The position numbers and the translations under genes are program-made. A stretch of 6,694 nucleotides of DNA from Rhodospirillales bacterium (lineage in GTDB: Bacteria > Pseudomonadota > Alphaproteobacteria > Rhodospirillales > JAOUPW01). The stretch covers positions 1 through 6,694 of the forward strand of contig JAOUPW010000108.1 of NCBI GenBank assembly GCA_029879665.1, read 5' to 3'. Of this stretch, positions 4,581-6,694 are shown piece by piece (the first letter of the stretch is position 1; each line of letters opens with the position of its first letter). The notes beneath the pieces are model-generated. The model made no database searches, was not told the origin of the DNA, and worked only from the letters and a program-made list of their open reading frames with translations.

Positions 4581-5942
4581 ATGAAGCTTACCTTTTTAGG
4601 GGCAACCGGAACGGTGACCGGCTCCAAGTACCTGTTGGAGCATGCGGGCGGAAAAGTTCTCATCGATTGCGGCCTGTTTCAAGGATTGAAGGAGCTGCGG
4701 TTGCGGAACTGGGGGCAACTGCCCATCGATCCGGCTTCCCTTGACGCGGTTCTGTTGACCCACGCTCATATTGACCACAGCGGTTACATTCCGCTGCTGG
4801 TTAAAAGCGGATTTAAGGGTAAGATTTTCTGCTCCGAGGCAACCTATGACCTGTGCGCCATCCTGCTGCCCGATAGCGGTTATCTTCAGGAAGCGGATGC
4901 GGTGCGGGCCAACCGTTACGGCTACAGCAAACACAAACCCGCCCTGCCCCTTTACACCCGCAGGGACGCGGAAAGGTGCCTGAAACAGTTTAAAGTCGTT
5001 GATTTTGGCAAGCCCCGCGGGCTTGAGTGCGGATTGACATTCACCCTCAGCCGATCCGGCCATATTCTGGGATCGTCTTTTATTCAGGTCAGCGATGGGC
5101 AAACCTCCATTCTGTTTTCCGGCGATCTTGGCCGCCCAGACGATCCGGTGATGAAGCCCCCCGCGCACATGCAACGGACCGATTACCTGGTGTTGGAATC
5201 CACCTACGGCGACAGGCTGCACAAGAACAGCAGCCCATTGGATAAAATTGGAGAGATCATCCGCGACACGGCGGCGCGGGGCGGATCGGTGATTATCCCG
5301 GCATTCGCCGTCGGGCGGACGCAAAGCATTCTGTATTACATTTATGAGCTTAAAAAGAACCAGGCCATTCCGGATTCCATTCCCATCTATCTCGACAGCC
5401 CGATGGCCATCAATGCCACGCAACTATTACGCAGGCACAAGAATGAACATCGTCTGCCGGATAAACTGTGCGCCGAGGTATGCCGTGTCGCGCAATACGT
5501 TCACACACCGGAAGAATCCAAATCGCTGGACCACAGCAACGGCGTGCCGGCGGTGATCGTATCGGCCAGCGGCATGGCCACGGGCGGGCGGGTTTTGCAC
5601 CACTTGAAATATTTTATCGGCGATGCACGCAACACCGTTCTTTTTACCGGTTATCAGGCCACCGGAACCCGGGGGGCGCGATTGGTCCATGGCGAAGATG
5701 AAATCAGGATTCACGGCCGCATGTGGCCGGTGCGGGCCCAGGTGGAAGCATTGCACAACACATCCGCCCATGCGGATTACGGCGAAATCCTGGAATGGCT
5801 GAGGCATTTCGAGGCGCCGCCGCGCAAAACCTTCATCACCCACGGCGAACCGGAAGCCGCGACCTCCCTGCGCATGAAAATCGAGGATCATCTGGGCTGG
5901 AGCGCCGTCGTGCCCGATTACCTGCAGACCGTGGAGCTATGA
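4581..5942 (+). CDS. Beta-CASP metallo-beta-lactamase-fold RNase
   Basis: A 453-residue protein, the usual length for bacterial COG1236 (YSH1/CPSF-like) proteins. The MBL domain shows GATGTVTGSKYLL (8-19), LTHAHIDHSG with the zinc motif HxHxDH at 61-66, GHILGSSF with His161, and FSGDLGR with Asp182. The beta-CASP insert follows with motif A ESTYGDR (206-212), PAFAVGRTQ (240-248), SASGMATGG (328-336), motif B at SAHADY (His397) and motif C at THGEP (His421). All expected metal ligands are present, so it should be an active zinc-dependent, cytoplasmic RNA endonuclease or exonuclease. The RNA target is unknown. It has no KH or RNase J C-terminal domain. A strong Shine-Dalgarno (TAAGGAG) fixes the start. 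It sits between the NAD regulator and nadA, and its stop overlaps a short ORF by ATGA. Confidence 0.93.
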   Translation: MKLTFLGATGTVTGSKYLLEHAGGKVLIDCGLFQGLKELRLRNWGQLPIDPASLDAVLLTHAHIDHSGYIPLLVKSGFKGKIFCSEATYDLCAILLPDSGYLQEADAVRANRYGYSKHKPALPLYTRRDAERCLKQFKVVDFGKPRGLECGLTFTLSRSGHILGSSFIQVSDGQTSILFSGDLGRPDDPVMKPPAHMQRTDYLVLESTYGDRLHKNSSPLDKIGEIIRDTAARGGSVIIPAFAVGRTQSILYYIYELKKNQAIPDSIPIYLDSPMAINATQLLRRHKNEHRLPDKLCAEVCRVAQYVHTPEESKSLDHSNGVPAVIVSASGMATGGRVLHHLKYFIGDARNTVLFTGYQATGTRGARLVHGEDEIRIHGRMWPVRAQVEALHNTSAHADYGEILEWLRHFEAPPRKTFITHGEPEAATSLRMKIEDHLGWSAVVPDYLQTVEL

Positions 5943-6043
5943 CGGACGCGGGAAGGAAGGGGCCGGCAAGCACCTCCGACTCCTGGGAGCTGTACTTCCG
6001 ACATCGCGGAAACCTCGGTGAAGGCGGACGCAACTTTCAATAA
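5939..6043 (+). CDS. Possible 34-residue ORF translationally coupled to the MBL gene
   Basis: ATG at 5939 overlaps the MBL stop as ATGA, the classic arrangement for translational coupling. The frame runs 34 codons to TAA at 6041-6043. The C-terminal part, WELYFRHRGNLGEGGRNFQ, is rich in aromatic and charged residues and looks more protein-like than random. There is no independent ribosome site at good spacing (GGAG lies only 2 bp before the ATG). I recognise no family. It may be a genuine small protein, a decayed remnant of a longer gene, or a chance frame. Confidence 0.3.
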   Translation: MTDAGRKGPASTSDSWELYFRHRGNLGEGGRNFQ

Positions 6044-6066
6044 CCTGTTATTTTTCAATCCGTTAT
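6035..6066 (+). repeat. Imperfect tandem repeat in the AT-rich nadA upstream region
   Basis: TTTCAATAACCTGTTAT (6035-6051) and TTTCAATCCGTTAT (6053-6066) share TTTCAAT, CC and GTTAT in order. The first copy also contains the dyad AATAAC-CT-GTTATT. A perfect TATAAT at 6064-6069 follows, but without a -35. The role is unknown, and AT-richness could explain part of it. Confidence 0.3.
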
Positions 6067-6085
6067 AATTTTTTTCTAATAGAGC

Positions 6086-6115
6086 TTGACTTTCAGTAAT
6101 GCTCAAAGTTAGCAT
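6086..6115 (+). promoter_or_regulatory. Candidate nadA promoter
   Basis: TTGACT (6086-6091, 5 of 6 to the -35 consensus) lies 18 bp before TAGCAT (6110-6115, 4 of 6 to the -10). RNA would start near 6122 with a leader of about 100 nt. The -10 and spacer are covered by the first dyad, as expected for a repressible promoter. Alternatives are the TATAAT at 6064-6069, or TATACT/TATAAG inside the second dyad. None of these has a good -35. Confidence 0.4.
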
Positions 6116-6120
6116 AACTG
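6094..6120. promoter_or_regulatory. Dyad 1, putative NadQ operator over the nadA promoter
   Basis: ATGCT (6099-6103) and AGCAT (6111-6115) are inverted around a 7-bp centre. After one A/A mismatch the symmetry continues with CAGT (6094-6097) and ACTG (6117-6120). The core aligns without gaps to dyad 2 (AT-R-CTCAA, four variable bases, AG-Y-ATAA). It overlaps the predicted -10. Assignment to NadQ is inferred from shape, position and the nearby regulator gene. Confidence 0.5.
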
Positions 6121-6125
6121 TCCCG

Positions 6126-6147
6126 GCGGGCTCCGCCTGCTTTTTTT
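6126..6147 (+). terminator. Intrinsic terminator between the two nadA dyads
   Basis: GCGGGC (6126-6131) pairs with GCCTGC (6135-6140), including one G-U pair, over a TCC loop, and seven T (6141-6147) follow directly. It reads in the plus direction. It could end transcripts from the MBL gene or, if transcription starts at the promoter at 6086, act as an attenuator in the nadA leader. An alternative GGCGG/CCGCC stem at 6125-6137 would leave a three-base gap before the T-run. Confidence 0.65.
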
Positions 6148-6157
6148 AGGCCCTGGA

Positions 6158-6176
6158 TATACTCAATTCGAGTATA
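6158..6176. promoter_or_regulatory. Dyad 2, putative NadQ operator in the nadA leader
   Basis: TATACTC (6158-6164) and GAGTATA (6170-6176) are perfect 7-bp inverted arms around AATTC. The centre is exactly 60 bp from that of dyad 1, and the right edge is 50 bp before the nadA ATG. The arms include TATACT and TATAAG, which resemble -10 boxes, so binding could also block a second promoter. It is the most symmetric site in the window. Confidence 0.6.
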
Positions 6177-6225
6177 AGTTTTGCCCGAGTGTGTGTTCAG
6201 GCATTTGATAGAGGGAACCCGACCC

Positions 6226-6694
6226 ATGGATCTCGCCGTCAAGGATCCCGCTTACACGCCTGAGGTGGCGTTGCGCACCGCTCCCCTGTTCGAGCGCGTC
6301 AAAAACGTCATCCCGGAAGAAGACTGGCCGCTGATCGCGCCCTATGTGGATGCCATCAACCGGCTTAAAAAAGAGAAGAACGCCATCATTCTCGCCCACA
6401 ACTACCAAACGCCGGATATCTTCCATTGCGTCGCCGACATCGTCGGCGATTCCCTGGCCCTGGCCCGGGATGCGGCCAAGGTGGAAGCCGACATTATCGT
6501 CATGTGCGGCGTTCATTTCATGGCCGAAACCGCGAAGCTGATGAACCCGGAAAAAACGGTGCTGATTCCCGATGCCCGCGCCGGCTGTTCCCTGGCCGAA
6601 TCCATTACCGCCCGCGATGTGGCGTTGCTGCGCGAAAGTTATCCCGGCGTTCCCATCGTCACCTATGTCAACACCACCGCCGACGTCAAAGCCG
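6226..6694 (+). CDS. nadA: Quinolinate synthase NadA, 3' end cut by the window edge
   Basis: The first 156 codons of NadA, a 4Fe-4S enzyme that condenses iminoaspartate with dihydroxyacetone phosphate to quinolinate in de novo NAD synthesis, acting in the cytoplasm. Visible family blocks are [12 protein letters not shown] (about 54-65), [14 protein letters not shown] (71-84), [13 protein letters not shown] with the first cluster ligand Cys94, [14 protein letters not shown] (113-126), and [11 protein letters not shown] at the cut end. Family members are about 330-360 residues, so the remaining two cluster cysteines lie beyond the window. ATG 6226 has GAGGG at 6211-6215, 10 bp upstream. A 50-residue N-terminal extension before the first core strand is normal for proteobacterial NadA. 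Its leader carries two dyads and a terminator, suggesting repression by the NadQ-like protein encoded upstream. Partners nadB and nadC are not in view and may follow. Confidence 0.96.
   Translation, partial: MDLAVKDPAYTPEVALRTAPLFERVKNVIPEEDWPLIAPYVDAINRLKKEKNAIILAHNYQTPDIFHCVADIVGDSLALARDAAKVEADIIVMCGVHFMAETAKLMNPEKTVLIPDARAGCSLAESITARDVALLRESYPGVPIVTYVNTTADVKA

Noticed and set aside
4596..5891. Two long minus-strand open frames opposite the MBL gene
   Set aside because: They are antisense to a protein with every beta-CASP motif intact. The translations show no family features.
5943..6060. Possible riboswitch or structured RNA between the MBL gene and nadA
   Set aside because: No recognisable aptamer core or consistent set of stems was seen. 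Only short AT-rich dyads and the small ORF are supportable.
6076..6147. A 72-nt sRNA from TATAAT 6064 to the terminator at 6147
   Set aside because: The TATAAT has no -35 or extended element and lies in an AT-rich stretch. The internal hairpin is better explained as a DNA dyad because it aligns with the second dyad before nadA.

Overview
The window looks like chromosomal DNA of an alphaproteobacterium, probably a Rhodospirillales-type lineage. This is inferred from moderately high GC, from a DUF1194 periplasmic vWA protein and a Nudix/winged-helix NAD regulator of the NadQ (COG4111) type, both mainly known from Alphaproteobacteria, and from the TPR protein's C-terminal architecture. No mobile element, CRISPR array, tRNA or rRNA was seen. 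The window cuts two genes: a TPR protein at the left edge and nadA at the right edge.

Layout. (1) 1-728: 3' part of a TPR protein, followed by a spacer with an 18-bp palindrome. (2) 895-1095: a small 66-aa protein of unknown function that probably starts at TTG. (3) 1096-1491: a 396-bp gene-free stretch. It holds a compact unit that reads as a small RNA: a CRP-like site, a TATACT -10 box, a 9-bp hairpin with a 17-nt C/U-rich loop (UCCC repeats, anti-Shine-Dalgarno-like), a second CCUCCCU, and a strong intrinsic terminator. A separate extended -10 promoter for the next gene follows. (4) 1492-1848: a single-domain rhodanese, convergent with (5) a VOC/glyoxalase-fold protein on the minus strand (1862-2299). 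(6) 2519-3331: a secreted DUF1194 vWA protein, divergent from the VOC gene. (7) 3458-6694: a plus-strand block of the NadQ-like regulator, a beta-CASP metallo-beta-lactamase RNase, a possible 34-codon ORF overlapping its stop by ATGA, and nadA (quinolinate synthase, first 156 codons).

The best-supported functional link is NAD homeostasis. A Nudix-derived, probably catalytically dead sensor with an NrtR-type winged helix lies 1.8 kb upstream of nadA. The nadA leader carries two dyads of the same shape (ATRCTCAA....AGYAT), one over a predicted promoter and one 50 bp before the start codon, with an intrinsic terminator between them. The simplest model is that the NadQ-like protein represses nadA from these sites, with the terminator as either an operon boundary or an attenuator. 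The most unusual element is the candidate anti-Shine-Dalgarno sRNA at about 1279-1359. It resembles in design the CcsR/'cuckoo' sRNAs of other Alphaproteobacteria but does not carry their exact CCUCCUCCC loop sequence.
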